NCBI GenBank assembly: GCA_963277665.1
Contig: OY728152.1
Span: 1,187,934,357 to 1,187,998,356 of the forward strand
Direction of reading: 5' to 3'
DNA: 64,000 nucleotides
DNA from: Viscum album
Lineage: Eukaryota > Streptophyta > Magnoliopsida > Santalales > Viscaceae
Of this stretch, positions 1-12,250 are shown one piece after another. The position numbers were made by a program, and so were the translations under genes. The notes under the pieces are model-generated. The model was not told the DNA's origin, made no database searches, and saw only the letters and a program-made list of their open reading frames with translations. The first letter of the stretch is position 1; every line of letters starts with the position of its first letter.

Positions 1-740
1 TATGGACTCACTTTTATACATTGATAAATGAGGCAAAATCACTAGGTTTCATAAGCTAATACATGTATGTAATAACCATTTAAATAAATATTTTACCATA
101 TATTATTTCACAATTCAAAATCTTTTGACAGGATATATTAGTTCTTCTTTATGTTTCAAAAAACTAGTTGATTCATTTTTTTCAAAATGAGTTAATTAAT
201 AGAATAATATCATCAGGTACAGTTAATCTAAAAAATATATAAAATATTCAGGAACTTCACACTGCATCATAATTTCAACTTTCATAATAAAACTAATTAA
301 TTATAGTGTAATGTGAGATTTAAATATTATAGAACTATTGGTTATCAGTTTCATGGAAAAAGGACCAGGTTTGAGAAGGTCATAGGTCCAAAGGAAGAAA
401 CCCATCATTTCAACATAATACATGGGGATACAACCTAGTTATTTCTTCTAGCACCCTATATGTGTGATAAAGGACTCGTACCCATGTGTGCCTCTATGAA
501 CCAACCCCTAAAGAAATATTCCAAGGTAATTACAACCAAGAATGGTCACCCTGATTCTATTCACCCAAACAAGATTCTAACATACCTAAAGCAGTATCAT
601 GATTGCATCGGGATGGTTATATGTATTTAAGAATCAGGTAAATATCAATGTGAACACTTTTTCTTAGAATGTTAGTAATTTATAGAATGAATAAAAAAAT
701 TCCCTATAATATAGAAAGGTATATCCATACATTCTATATC
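1..740. other. Unclassified A+T-rich stretch left of the family E LTR
   Basis: I recognise no coding region, RNA gene or repeat here. The recognisable match to the second family E LTR stops near position 740. If the E copy at 741-5703 is a 5' LTR in minus orientation, this stretch would be the start of its internal region. However, no convincing primer-binding site is visible next to the edge, so a plain flank of a solo LTR is equally possible. Confidence 0.4.
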
Positions 741-944
741 CATGCATAAAATTTGTCTTTTAGCATAACAAATCAAATGATGCATCTCTAACAAATAAGT
801 ATCATACCCATGTAAATATATACTAATCGAAAACTGGAGACACATTAGGAGGATGGAATTTATCGGTATAAACATAACTCAAAATAATAAAAAACCCCAA
901 AAATACCTTAAAAATATATTTTATACTTCATGATCACTCTCTAA

Positions 945-1327
945 CCACGACACACCTTCTCTATAGGTGATCTAAAGCATGATCTAGAACCTATAACCAT
1001 ACCACCCAGTCTATAGACACAAATGGGTGTATATAGGTTCGGAGACACGTGGGGCCCACCCTAAGATCCACCCACATGCATGAACGGGCCATCTGACTAA
1101 TGATAGTCCCCACATGTCCACACATGTCCTTTCTAGTGTGCTTTGTCCTCACTCACACACACCCTGGGAAACTTCCCAGGAGGTCACCCATCCTGATTAC
1201 TACTCCAGGCCAAGCACGCTTTACTGTGGAGTTCTAATCAGGTTGGCTCCTGAAAAGGAAGGTGCACCTTGTTGACATGAGTCATATCATTTAGTCATTT
1301 AACCCTTTATCATTTGGAGATGTTACA
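945..1327 (-). repeat. Cassandra-like 3' LTR
   Basis: Matches the 5' LTR (1441-1815) clearly from about 1044 to 1327, including the 5S-like block and the TGTAACATC start (minus strand). Left of 1044 the match is weak, with only a short resemblance around 995-1010 (ataaccataccacc versus acaaccacaccgcc). The left end is therefore placed from the interruption of the host LTR rather than from LTR identity. Confidence 0.7.
1150..1269 (-). ncRNA. 5S rRNA-derived domain in the TRIM 3' LTR
   Basis: On the minus strand this block matches plant 5S rRNA from the middle to near the 3' end. It includes an A-box-like AAGCGTGCTTGGC, an intermediate-element region (AGTAGTAATCAGG) and a C-box GGATGGGTGACCTCCTGGGA that looks unchanged. 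The 5' third, about 40 nt, is diverged. In Cassandra elements this domain folds like 5S RNA and provides an internal RNA polymerase III promoter; that role here is inferred. It is not a normal 5S gene: it sits in an LTR, its 5' end is altered, and it is present twice only because LTRs are duplicated. Confidence 0.85.
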
Positions 1328-1331
1328 TTCA

Positions 1332-1350
1332 CCCCCCCCCCCCCCCCTTT
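1332..1350 (-). other. Polypurine tract with a 16-base G run
   Basis: The minus strand reads AAA followed by 16 G residues, four bases before the 3' LTR start. Position and composition fit the plus-strand primer for reverse transcription. A G run this long is unusual and its exact length may be a sequencing or assembly uncertainty. Confidence 0.75.
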
Positions 1351-1428
1351 AGAGCACAACGCCCTCGTTGTGGGCCCTACATCTCAACCTAGGCAGTGTG
1401 CACCGCGCACTAAAGGCTGGGTTCCTCC

Positions 1429-1440
1429 TCTGATACCAAA
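1429..1440 (-). other. Primer-binding site of the Cassandra-like element (tRNA-Met)
   Basis: The minus strand reads TTTGGTATCAGAGGAGG directly after the 5' LTR end. TGGTATCAGAG matches the 3' end complement of plant initiator-Met tRNA, the usual primer of Cassandra and many gypsy elements. Confidence 0.85.
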
Positions 1441-1815
1441 TGTGACAACTGTGTCCCAATGAAAGCACAACCACACCGCCTTAAAAAGACCGTCGGGTCT
1501 TGGCCCACTGTTTACAACCAGTTGTCCCGCAAACACATGGGGCCCACCCTAGGGTCCACCCATGTGCCTAAATGGGTCATCTGACTAATGATAGTCCCCA
1601 CAGGTCAACACATGTCCTTTCTAGTTTGCTTTGTCCTCACTCACACACACCCTGGGAAACTTCCCAGGAGGTCACCCATCCTGATTACTACTCCAGGCCA
1701 AGGACTCTTAACTGTGGAGTTCTAATCAGGTAGGCTCCCGAAAAGGAAGGTGCACCTTGTTGACATGAGTCATATCATTTAGTCATTTAACCCTTTATCA
1801 TTTGGGGATGTTACA
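1441..1815 (-). repeat. Cassandra-like 5' LTR
   Basis: A 375 bp LTR on the minus strand, running from TGTAACATCC at 1815 to TTGTCACA at 1441. It is directly followed by the tRNA-Met primer-binding site. It contains the second 5S-like domain. Both ends are well defined: the start is shared with the 3' LTR and the end abuts the primer-binding site. Confidence 0.85.
1638..1757 (-). ncRNA. 5S rRNA-derived domain in the TRIM 5' LTR
   Basis: The second copy of the 5S-like block, nearly the same as that at 1150-1269. The C-box (GGATGGGTGACCTCCTGGGA) is identical. The A-box part has changed to AAGAGTCCTTGGC, so this copy looks less likely to support polymerase III initiation than the 3' LTR copy. 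It lies in the upstream LTR, the one that would drive transcription of the element. Confidence 0.85.
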
Positions 1816-3043
1816 GAGAACATATCATAAATGTTTATATAGAAAAATTAAACATTTAATTCATGACAAACCATTATAAATACCATTTTTCAAACCACTT
1901 GTTTAAAATACTCATGAAGGACCCCAAGTAATAATATTCAATGAAATTTTTTCTAAATATCTAAAAAAATTATATAATTCAATGATGAACTAGAAAAATA
2001 ATATAAATATAATCATGAGTGATGAAAATAATATTAATGAACATAAAACATAAACCATATTTATAAATACGAAGGGATATAAAGTGTATAAACTCTATTT
2101 AATCTATTATAAATCCAGTAATGTGATTCAAGATATACATGGGTAGAATAATATTCTATTCTATTGAAGCATCCTTATACTATAACCTCCTGAATTATCT
2201 CAAATTGGCTCATAGGTGACACTCCAACAAATATTAGGACCATTACATGAAAAGGAGTAATCTAGTTCATCTCATTGGGAATAGATAGAAATCATATCTT
2301 AATTAACAACTATAATTAATAGGGTTTCTATGATATTAGAAATAGAGACTCGAGAAGGATTTATGACATATATTTCGTGCACCAGTAATAAATTATATTC
2401 CTAGAGCTCACCTACACCCACCATCATACCCACCCCTCACTAATGGACATGCTCCAAATCATATAAAGAAAATAAAAAAAAACTAAATACATATTTAAAG
2501 ACATTCCAAATATATATCCATTTGTCTTTGGGGGAGTTTTTCATGTATTTTTAATGAAAAAACCCACATAAAAAGTCTCAATTGGACCATTAGTTTCCAA
2601 ACTTTTTTATTATTTTGAATACTACTTTCAAAATAAATTAGAATTAAAATATTACTGAAACACCTTTTTTTTAAATAACATATGGTAAATTAGGTCTTCC
2701 ATTTTAAGTTTCAATTTAAAACCCCTTTGAAATTAAATTTAAAATTAAATAACTTCTTAAAATTCCTTTTAAACAAAGTAGAATTTAACTATTGAGACCC
2801 ATCAAAGCACATAAGAGTCATAGAACAATAATTCAAAACATCGTTAAATATCTATGAAACCATGAAAAACATGTAAAACAAATAACAAATAGTGAAATAA
2901 TTCTTAACAAATATACATGACCATTTATAATGATTTACAATCTAAAATCACTTATAACCCATAAATATCAACTAGATGACTACAATAATTTCATTTAAAG
3001 AAATTATTTCCATGAATAAAATATATTTGGTAATTGAGCCTCC

Positions 3044-3069
3044 ATATTATATATATATATATATATATA
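3044..3069. repeat. (TA)n microsatellite
   Basis: An uninterrupted alternating TA run of about 25 bases within the family E LTR copy. The matching part of the second E copy does not show an obvious run of this length, so it probably expanded after insertion. Confidence 0.8.
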
Positions 3070-5703
3070 ATTTTATAGATATTTAATTTATAAATCTCAA
3101 GTGTAACATATATTATTATAAAAAAAGTAAATAACTTGTAATCACATATATAGAACAAGTGCTGATGTGATGAAAACCTTGTTTATGGAAGGATGATGAT
3201 CTTATAACCAATATGCACACCATAATAGATCATGCCATTAAATATTTGGATCAATCTTTATATTTATGTTCTCCCAAAGAGATACCATTTCTAGGGGGAA
3301 AATAAAACAATAAAAATTAGGAAGAGTTGACAAATAAGGGTCATACCTGGAGAAAACACAATAAAATCAAGATATGAGGGTGAAAAACCAATGGAGGAGT
3401 TAATGTGGAGGACACTTAGGGATATATTTTTCATGACTCGTGCATAATAGAATAAGGTAATGGTATATATTGGTTTCATTTGAACTAGGTAGGATGGAAA
3501 ATTCATTATTTTATAATTATTCTATGATCACGTGGTTTCTTCGTGGCTTACCAAAACATATTCCTTTCAATATAAAATGTTCAAGGTGTTTCATGGTTTG
3601 GAATAATAGTTTAACAAACTATGTACCAACCATGTGAGTTTCTTAGAAAAATATATCATTCCCACATGGAAAACCACTACATGGTTAGCTATTACCATCC
3701 ATTAACCGTACTAGCAAAAAAATTCCATAAAATTTCGAAATTATAAAACTAAAAAGACTCTTAAATGAATGATTAAAATTAAGGAAAAATATATAGATAA
3801 ATAGATGATAAAAAATAATATAGGTTTGTGATAATTCATCCATAAAAATCTATTTATACATTGAGAATGTAAATTATTTCCTAGAGAATACAGTTGGGTT
3901 CAAAACATAGTAGACAACCTAAAACCCTAATAAATTGATGATGATACCTTAATGAAATTAAGGAATATCTTGGGAAACATCCCATAAAAAATGTGTCTAA
4001 TAGAATACACGAGAGGAATGTATTGAAATTTATATTTAGAATTTTTTTTCATTTATTAGGTCTCCCAAATCTATTATAATTTTACTTATTGTTTAAGGTA
4101 AATAAAAACAAAATTACTATATAAGACAATATAAATCACTATTTAAACCCTCTAAACAATAGATTCCATAACCCTTCCACATCTCCTAACTCCAAAAAAT
4201 AAGATTAAGAACCTCAAATTAGGAAAAGGAAACAATTAACCAAAATTACGGTAGATTTCTCAAAAATAGTGGAAAGAATAACAAATGGAAAATAAAATAA
4301 TTTGGTACCATTTGAATGATTCATTGGAAAACAACAAATTTTAAAGACAATGTAAGGACCCAATACTCACTTAAATAAAAAAAATAAAAAAAATAAAATA
4401 TCTCAAGAAACCAAAAAAAAGTTAGACCATGAGGTTTTCAAACATGAAGGCTTAAAATGATGAAATTTCCTACAGTAAAAGTATTCATAATAACACATCC
4501 TTATAAAAGTAAGGATGATAGAATAATACCATAATTACATGTAACTATTATACATTTTAACAAAATATAGTGAATCCTCATTAGAGATAAATGGATGTGG
4601 GACACCACTCCTTATGGGATTTCCAATATAAAAAAAATTCATGATCATGGAATTATTTAAAAAATCCTCAAGCGATTATAGAATAAATAGTGGAATAAAA
4701 AATGATGTTTGAAGGAATAGAAATTATGAAAATATAATCTTTCAGTTAGTTTAAGAACATTATCTCATGGATGTATATGATAAACTAGTTAATTTTGGTG
4801 AAATACTCTTATACTAACCTTTCAACTTCAAAGAGGTTCATATGTTTTCTCACCCTCTCTACTTTTAACATCTTGGGAAATGTATCTTGAATGAAAATGG
4901 TATTAATGATTTCCCAATAAATAATATTCTCTATATGAGTTGGAATTATGGTCAATTGCTATTTTAGAATTATAACCTCATAAAAGTGTTAAACAGTCTT
5001 GAATCTCATGTCTTATAGAGTTCTCAAATAATTGAAAACTCTTAGTTTTTTTCTAGTCACTCAATAGACTCTTGAGGTTGTTGGTCACAATTAGTTTTAA
5101 AAAAACCATATTAGGGTTTGTCTCTACCACTTTACTTTGACACTAGGATGGGTAGAAAAATAGAAGAAATTAATATGAACTATTAATTACTCTAGACTAA
5201 GGAACATAACAATATAAATTCTTTATATGATCCATAAAGTCATTTCTATATGGAATGATATAAATAAAAAACAAATAAAAATACTCAAATGAAAAACAAT
5301 CAAGTTCCAATTTATCCTAACAAAAGGAACCATGTAATTCAATCTATTCACCACATTGAAAATAATTTGTATAATTTCAAAGGTTATGTCATTAAACCCT
5401 ATTTAAAATCAATTAATTTCATTTAAAATAGAGATTTAAACCACCCATTCTTTCCAAATACATTTCAAATTTTTAAACATCCACTTTGTTTTAAAGTCCA
5501 TTATTTTAAAGAACCTTAATCAATTTCTTAAACCACCCTATTTCCTTTTAAAAAAATATTTTTATTTCCAAACATGAATATAATATAACCACATAACAAA
5601 AAAAAATAACAAAATAATATATAATATATCTTAAAAATAAATAAATTTCAAAATAAATTTAACAGAAAAAGAATATAAAAACAAGAACATTTATGGGGTT
5701 AAT

Positions 5704-6599
5704 GGATGTGTATGTTTTGGCCACATAGTTTGATGTACTATTTTCTAAACATGTAATATTCCACTGGTACTTTCATAAAACCCTACAAGAACCACATGTT
5801 TTGTATGGAAACAAATGACAATTTTTTAACACATGAGCTTGTAAAATTTTCACAAAAAGAAATATTAAAAAAATGAAAAAAGTACTTATGAAATTCCTAC
5901 AATAATAAAAATGACCAAAATTTAAATTAGATTTCATAGAAAAATATAACATAGAATAAAAACTCAAATCTAAACATATTGTGGTTAGCTTTGGTTTCAT
6001 CCTGACAGGTGTTGATTGGTAACATTATCAGGACCTACCTCATAAACACCAAAAATCCTATATCATATCTATCAAACACCATAAATAAAAAGGTCACCAT
6101 AAGAACCTCAACCTTCAAAACAACTTAGGACCAACCCTGGTGACCTCCAATCAGGGCACCCAAACCTACCCAAGACAATTTTGAGGCGTTTTCTTGATCA
6201 CTATGGGATGCCTACATGTTTCAAGTAATCAAGTAAATCTTGTTGGGAATTATTTTTCCTAGATAGGTAGTAATATTTAACATGAAATACAATTATTCCA
6301 AAAATATTTCATGGTATTTTCATACATTGGTAATCCATATATAAACAAAAGAAATATCATTTTATTGACAAAATCAAATAAGGAAACAAGAATAATTAAA
6401 TATTTCTCCCAAGAAAAAAACAATATGAATCGGCACTATATATCTAAAAATATGTCAAAATTGGTTGGTAAAACCAGAATACAAAATTATAAAAAAACAT
6501 AAATACCTAAAAAATATCCATTTCAATCTAAGGAAACACCCAAACCATAGTATTCACTCTCCAAAATAGATCCTAATCCAGAACCAAGATTTTTTAATA
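5704..6599. other. Unclassified spacer between family E and family F repeats
   Basis: A+T-rich sequence with no recognisable protein similarity in any frame. Part is slightly richer in G+C (about 6120-6200, around accaaccctggtgacc). It may be further sequence of family F or E that I cannot align by eye, or old flanking DNA. The small open frames here look accidental. Confidence 0.35.
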
Positions 6600-6905
6600 G
6601 GGATACTTGGCAAACAAACATAACGTTTTGTAAGTTGTGGGTGAGAAAAAATAACCTAGTTTATGATACCATAGACCCATAATCCAATAATATGGTGTTC
6701 ATAAACACATTATTTATATACCGGCATTGAAATGTAAAAAATGGACCCGATTTTTAAAATTAATAATTATAATATCACTACCAAATATTGGTCCACTTAC
6801 ATTTGAAGGAAATTCTGTATTAGAGTTTTACTGAGTTTGAAAAAAATATGACCTGTCAATGATCGTGTCTATCTTAAAAATAGAAATTTTTTATAAAATA
6901 TAAGG
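6600..6905. repeat. Family F repeat, copy 1, segment 1
   Basis: Matches 49690-49900: for example ttttaaaattaataat at about 6751 and the run around cacttacattt at 6795 have counterparts at about 49780 and 49826. The match stops at 6905, where element 1 begins, and resumes at 31217. The left limit is approximate. The last five bases, taagg, are the left target-site duplication of element 1. Confidence 0.6.
6901..6905. other. Left target-site duplication of element 1 (taagg)
   Basis: The bases taagg directly precede the 3' LTR end and recur at 31212-31216 directly after the 5' LTR start. A 5 bp duplication is what a Ty3/gypsy integrase makes. Confidence 0.8.
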
Positions 6906-9900
6906 TATACAAACCCAAGCCCTTTACATATATTATTATATTAATATAAATAATAGTTATACATGAAATACAAACCAAGGATTGAAATGTATGGTATCTT
7001 TTTATGATTACGAGTATAATTATATTACAAGAAAATAAAATAAATATTATTTTTATTAATCTCCATAATAATATCTTAACTCCCTTTTAGATCCTACAAT
7101 TTCATAAGATAACATGGGGAATACATATAAAATAGTGATGAGCTAAAACACCATCAAGGAGATAAATTTTGGATTGAAGCATATCATAGGAGTTTGAAGG
7201 CATAACATGATAACATAAAAGGAATGGATCATGGATAAATATATAAAAGCATGAAATATAGAAAATGGAATCATATGATCTTGGAAAAATATGAAAGTGG
7301 CAGTGACATATAACATGAAATAAACTTGATTCAATGATATCTTCCATGACTATATCACATGGTGGACAGAATCCCATAATGGATTAGGTTTACACCTTAA
7401 TCCCATACATAACATCTTATGAGAATAAAAAATTACCCAATTAATTGGAACACTATCTAAGTGAACCCATCATAAAATATAAATTCATATTTTTTACGCA
7501 TAAATAATCAACCACAAGGAATAAAAATAAGGGTTACCCATAAAAATAAATGGGTTTCATAATAATGTCATAAGAAAAAAAAAGGAATATCATATTGTTA
7601 TCCATGAAATAATGGATTTCAATCATTTTTTAACAATAAATAAGGAAATAAAATAATGGCTGATGAATAATTAATTCCAAATAAAGTGAAAACAAGAAAA
7701 TGAGTGGCTAGGTAATTTCATAAATGTTCTAATTAAGCATATTTTTGGGGAAAAGAATAATCAGTCTTTAAAGAGGATAATGGTATAATTATTTCCATAA
7801 AACTAGAAATGAACTAAAATGGTTTTTCATTATAAAATGGGTGATTTTAAAAAAATATTTTTTCCTTAAAATATTTTATGGACTGTACCTATAATTAGTA
7901 TGAAACTAATAAGTTCCTTTTAATCAGGTTTTCCTGTAGAGATGAATTGATTTGGGAACACTTTAAAATATTACTTTCCACATAAAAGAAAGATAAATTT
8001 AGATATATATATATGTATGTATGTAAGTATAAAACATCTATAATTAATATATAATTATATTATAAGAATAATGAATATAAATTTTGAGTAAATGAGAGAT
8101 AAAGTGTTGCCAAAATGGAATATGGAGGTTCGAAGAGATCCCTTACCTTATGTCTAAATGTGTTCTATACTTGCACTTAGTCTCCTGGTTAATAAAATTT
8201 GATTCATTAATTGATTAATTAATAACCTATTCCAAGTTTATTTTTCCTATAAAAATTTTATTTTGTTCATTTATTTCTATTTTTATGACTTATAATATTC
8301 AATTTCATCATTTCAAGAGTGTTTGTTTCAACATTTTATTGTCAGATAACTTGTTTATAATTGTGGAAGTTCTTATTGAATGGGAATATTGTTATAAAAT
8401 TGAAATTAAAAGGTATTCGTACACTTAAAAAATTAAATGGTCATATATATAATTTTTTATTACATTAGTATTATTCATTTGATAATGAGTTAACGATAAA
8501 TTTTTATTTTATTTTGGAAGTTTTTTAAACCATCATGCATTAGTTTTATTTTATTAAATATAATGTCTATATATTAGTCATAGAAAATTAAATAAATTAA
8601 AATATACTTATAAAAATCTAATTTAACCATAATAATATTTTATGACCAACCTTGAAGGTATAAATGGAAAATAAAAACTCATTATCCAGGGAGATGATTA
8701 ACAGGCATAATTTGACAATGGTTTTCTTTCTTTGAATAAGAGGAGATGTGATAAAGATCTGGATAAAAAATATTACATTAAAAATATAAAATTATAGTAT
8801 ATAAATTATACTATATTTATTAGTATTTTATGGATGAAATATTTAAGGATAATGTAAAATACGGAATGAAATTAAAAGATGTAGTTTAAAAATGTTTCCT
8901 CTTGAATGTCCCCTCCTTGAATGACCCTTTAAGAACATGGAAATGGTATTTTGATGAGGTCAAAAGAACTAGTTTGTCGGTAGAGTGGTGAGTTGAGTTT
9001 TTGGAAGATGTTTGGAAATCCTAAAGGATTGTATGGTGTGAGGATAAGTGTTTTTTAGGGGATGTATTTATAAGGGGAGGTGAGGGGTGTTTTGGGGATT
9101 TCTCAAAATATTAAAATATAATAACACTATTTCGTATAAAAATACTTAAAAATATACCATAAATGCATATGGTATGACATTTTTGTCCATATAATATCCC
9201 ATTCATCCTTATTTAGTATTTTTATGATTTTAAAGTAATTTAGTAAAATATTAATCCCAAAAAATATCACTATAATCGAATTTGATATTATTCATTACTT
9301 TGAATTAAAAATTATAAATAAAATAAGTATAATTAAAAAATAATATTATTATATCTTAAATATGTCATGGAAATCTATATTATGCATTTATCACATTAAA
9401 TATGTCAATTTATATATATATTAATATTTTTAATTTCATTTATTTTATTTTTCTATTAATTTAATATTTACCGCATCATCGTTGTTCAAGAATTTAACTA
9501 AAATATTTTTTCCTTAATTTAAAAAAAATAATGAAAAATATAAATCCTTTATATTTCATAATACTATTTTTTGTCAAATATATCTTCTAGATAACCACAT
9601 TTTAAAAATATTAAACTTATTAAAAATAATAGTGTTACAAGTTTGACTTTTCTATAAATAGAATTATTTAAGGTAATTAATTCCAACCAAGTGGACCAGA
9701 AAGGAAATAAGTTATACTCATGGATGAATATGGTTGAATTATACCAATAAAATAAAATTGGGTCCATTTTATGGTCATTTTTTATTCCTTATCAGGTTAT
9801 TTTTACCCTTAAATACATGATTTTCCCTTAACCATGTTAACAAAAATTACTAAGGTTACTATTCATATTAAAAAAAAGGATATATTTAATAAATATGTAT

Positions 9901-10634
9901 CACATGATTACAAATATGGAATCCATTTTTCAAGATTCAAAATACAAAAGTTTCGTAATTTAATTAAAAATTAAACCATAGAAACGCAATGAAAAACAAT
10001 TTTTATAGAAAATACAATTTTTAAGTATAAAATATTATCATACTATATCCATGTATAAAATTCATTTCAAAGACCAAAATTAAATTACTTATAATAATAA
10101 TTAATTAATAAATCTTTCAATGAAATCAAAAATAGAATTTTATTTTTAAAATTATTTAAAATAAAATACAATTTTTAATGTAAATTAGTATTTCTCAATA
10201 TTATTTAAATTTTCAAACAGTTTATAAAATTATCAAAAATTAACCCAAATATAATTATTACATGATGAATTAAAATTTGAGTTTTATTTTTTAAAATAAA
10301 TTTTCAAAACAGTGTAAAAATAGATTATATTTATTTTATCATATAAAGAACTAAAATATTTGTCTGGAGAAAAAATATTTTTCAAGAATAAAATGACATT
10401 AATAAAAATTAAGTATTTATTTCATATGAATTAAAAAAATATATATTTCATAAAATAGTAATTCCAATTCATACCCATCAATTCAATGGGAAGTCTATAA
10501 AATTCATGTTAAAATTATAATATTATAATAGTATATTTTGGTTCATTTAAACTCAGCGTTTCATGAAACACATGTTATCGAGGAAATCAAACTTTTTAAA
10601 GATAAATATTTCAAAAAAATATTGTGGTGTTACA
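6906..10634 (-). repeat. Element 1 3' LTR (3729 bp)
   Basis: Aligns along its length with 15271-17614 and 29823-31211. A clear anchor is a shared stretch around tatatcacatggtggacaga at 7352 and 15711; another is tttctcaaaatattaaaatat at about 9099 and 17459. The right end, tgttaca at 10628-10634, matches 31205-31211. The left end aligns without gaps to the base after the primer-binding site at 15271. It is rich in small accidental open frames and carries no gene. Confidence 0.85.
9064..9072 (-). promoter_or_regulatory. TATA box in the element 1 3' LTR
   Basis: The minus strand reads TTATAAATACATCC after a C-rich stretch (about 9073-9095). It lies about 1560 bp into the LTR. The 5' LTR has the matching TATAAATAC at 17422-17430, about 1570 bp in once element 2 is removed. 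Conservation of the motif between diverged LTRs supports a core RNA polymerase II promoter. Confidence 0.6.
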
Positions 10635-10663
10635 TTCTCCACCCCCACCCCCCACCACCACCA
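10635..10663 (-). other. Element 1 polypurine tract
   Basis: The plus strand is almost all C and A with a few T; read on the minus strand it is a G-rich purine run directly before the LTR start ATGTAACACC. This is the expected place and composition for the plus-strand priming site. Confidence 0.75.
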
Positions 10664-11021
10664 TATTAAATTTTCTATTGAAATTTCATTTTATATACTA
10701 TGGTGGAAACATGTGAGGTTACTTCTACTTCATCGCTTCCTCAGGTTCCCATGTTTTCTCTTCGTATTTGTGGTTCCTCCATATTACTTTAACCAGGTGA
10801 TTGGTATTTTTTCATAGAACTTTATCATTATAGTCCAATATCAACAACATATTATCTTCATAATAGATATTATATTCCAGATACAACACCTATGAATTCA
10901 ATACATGTCAAGGATCTAGTATATACATTCTTGAGATGGATACATAGAAAACATCATGTACATAATACATGGTTGGTGGATATGAAAGTCGATACACCAT
11001 AGCACTGAAATGATCAAGGAT
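10664..11021 (-). other. Element 1 3' untranslated stretch
   Basis: The sequence between the last recognisable integrase residues and the polypurine tract. A chromodomain-like tail would be expected here for a chromovirus, but I cannot recognise one. Confidence 0.4.
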
Positions 11022-12250
11022 CTAAAAAAATATGATATACTTTGGACTTAAATTTCCCTTCTTCCAAAATCTTATGACTCTCTTCCTTGGAGATATGTGT
11101 AGTAATACCTTATCTCTAACCTCAAAATCTAATTTATATCGATGATTGTCTTCATAACACTTTTGGTGACTTTGGGCATCCCTTAAGTGTCGTTGAATAG
11201 TCTTAACCTTATTTATAATTTCCTTGACCATTCAAAGTCACATCAACTTACTTTCACTAACAAAATTCAATCATGATAGTGTTATAAATCTCTTCCCATA
11301 ATGGGCTTCATATGGATCCATTCAGATGCTTGATTGAAAACTAATATTGTAAGAAAACTAGAAAAGTGGTAGATGTTAATCTCATCCTACTTTAAATTCT
11401 AATGAGCATGCTAACAACATGTCATCTAGTGTCTGAATGATCCACTCAGACTGGAAGTCAGTTTCAGGGTGATAAGACATACTGAATTTTAACTGAGTGT
11501 TAAGAATATGTTGGAGACTTTTCAAGAACATGGAGGTATAAATCAGATCTCGTTTGAATACAATTAATAACGGTACACCTTTTAGCCTTACCGCTTATTT
11601 TATGTATATCTATGATAGTTTATACAAAGAGAATTCCTCCCTAATTTCAATAAAGTGAGTTGTCTTTGTAAGATGATCCATAACAAACCATATAGAATTA
11701 TTTCCTTTGGATGTATTTGGATGTACCTTGAAAATTAATGTAGTGATTTTTTTACCATTTCCATACAGGTATAGGTGATGGATCCATCATCCCCTTAGAC
11801 TTTTTCATTTTATCGATTATTTTCTGAAATACTGGGTACTTTTATGTATATTCAGTGCTCTCCTTCATCATATCGTCCCACCAATAATTCTCTTAGAGAT
11901 CTTAATACATATTTTTTCTTCTTGGGTGGATAAAGAAGCTAAATCTCTATTCATCATTCAAAATATATCTCTTTATATTCGGATTTGATGGTAAATATAG
12001 TCACAATGCAAATCGTATGACTTCTTACTCATCGATCTTGAACTCTGGGTATTTCCCATTTCTAATAGATTCCACCTTCTTCTAAATTTCCACATCATTT
12101 CATTAAACATCCTTCATATTCTATGAAAGGGATGGTTTAGAAATCATTTGAGAAAGAAATGATTATATTTATTCCCTTATGATTCACATGTCCATCCATT
12201 GAAAGTGTATGAATATTGGATCCTTCTTAATTATCATCATTGATAAAGTT
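11022..12250 (-). pseudogene. Element 1 integrase remnant
   Basis: Minus-strand remnant of the DDE integrase that inserts the cDNA into host DNA. The C-terminal part (11022-11231) reads KTIQRHLRDAQSHQKCYED, then DKVLLHISPRK and LSPKYI, matching the integrase C-terminal domain of plant gypsy elements. Upstream, about 11390-11500 reads MSYHPETDFQSEW then IIQTLDDML, the block around the third catalytic residue (Glu kept). About 11650-11710 reads SIWFVMDHLTKTTHF. The block holding the second catalytic Asp reads VFKRDL, so that residue appears lost. Several stops and at least one frame change interrupt it. The N-terminal zinc-binding part is not clear. Confidence 0.8.

Larger units (their letters stand above)
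945..1815 (-). mobile_element. Cassandra-like TRIM retrotransposon with 5S rRNA domains in its LTRs
   Basis: A non-coding miniature LTR element read on the minus strand. It has a 5' LTR (1441-1815), a primer-binding site, an internal region of only 113 bp (1328-1440), a polypurine tract and a 3' LTR (about 945-1327). Both LTRs begin TGTAACATC and carry a block matching the 3' two thirds of plant 5S rRNA in sense orientation. This architecture is that of Cassandra elements, known across vascular plants, which have no protein-coding capacity and rely on other elements' enzymes. It sits inside the family E LTR: the E match stops near 940 and resumes after 1815. No clear target-site duplication was found (right flank gagaa), because the left end has diverged. 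Confidence in the class is high; the species-level family cannot be named. Confidence 0.85.
741..5703 (-). repeat. Family E long LTR, copy 1 (interrupted by a TRIM)
   Basis: This stretch matches 54640 onward in the same orientation. Seen directly: 830-945 matches 54680-54780, 1850-2230 matches 54800-55210, 3170-3240 matches 56110-56190 and 3400-3450 matches 56350-56400, at an offset drifting only from about 52975 to 52950 once the Cassandra insert (945-1815) is left out. The right edge at about 5703 is placed where the sequence resembles the right ends of other LTRs here (a stretch ending ggggttaat, compare gggtgttaca at 31203-31211). Removing the insert leaves about 4.1 kb, a normal size for a long gypsy LTR. 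No polypurine tract lies to the right and no TSD is clear, so it may be a solo LTR. Similarity right of about 3900 is too weak to follow by eye. Confidence 0.5.

Noticed and set aside
1150..1757. Two ordinary 5S rRNA genes or a 5S tandem array
   Set aside because: The blocks lie within matching LTRs with PBS and PPT between them, and the first 40 nt of 5S are not preserved. A TRIM explains all of this; a 5S array does not.
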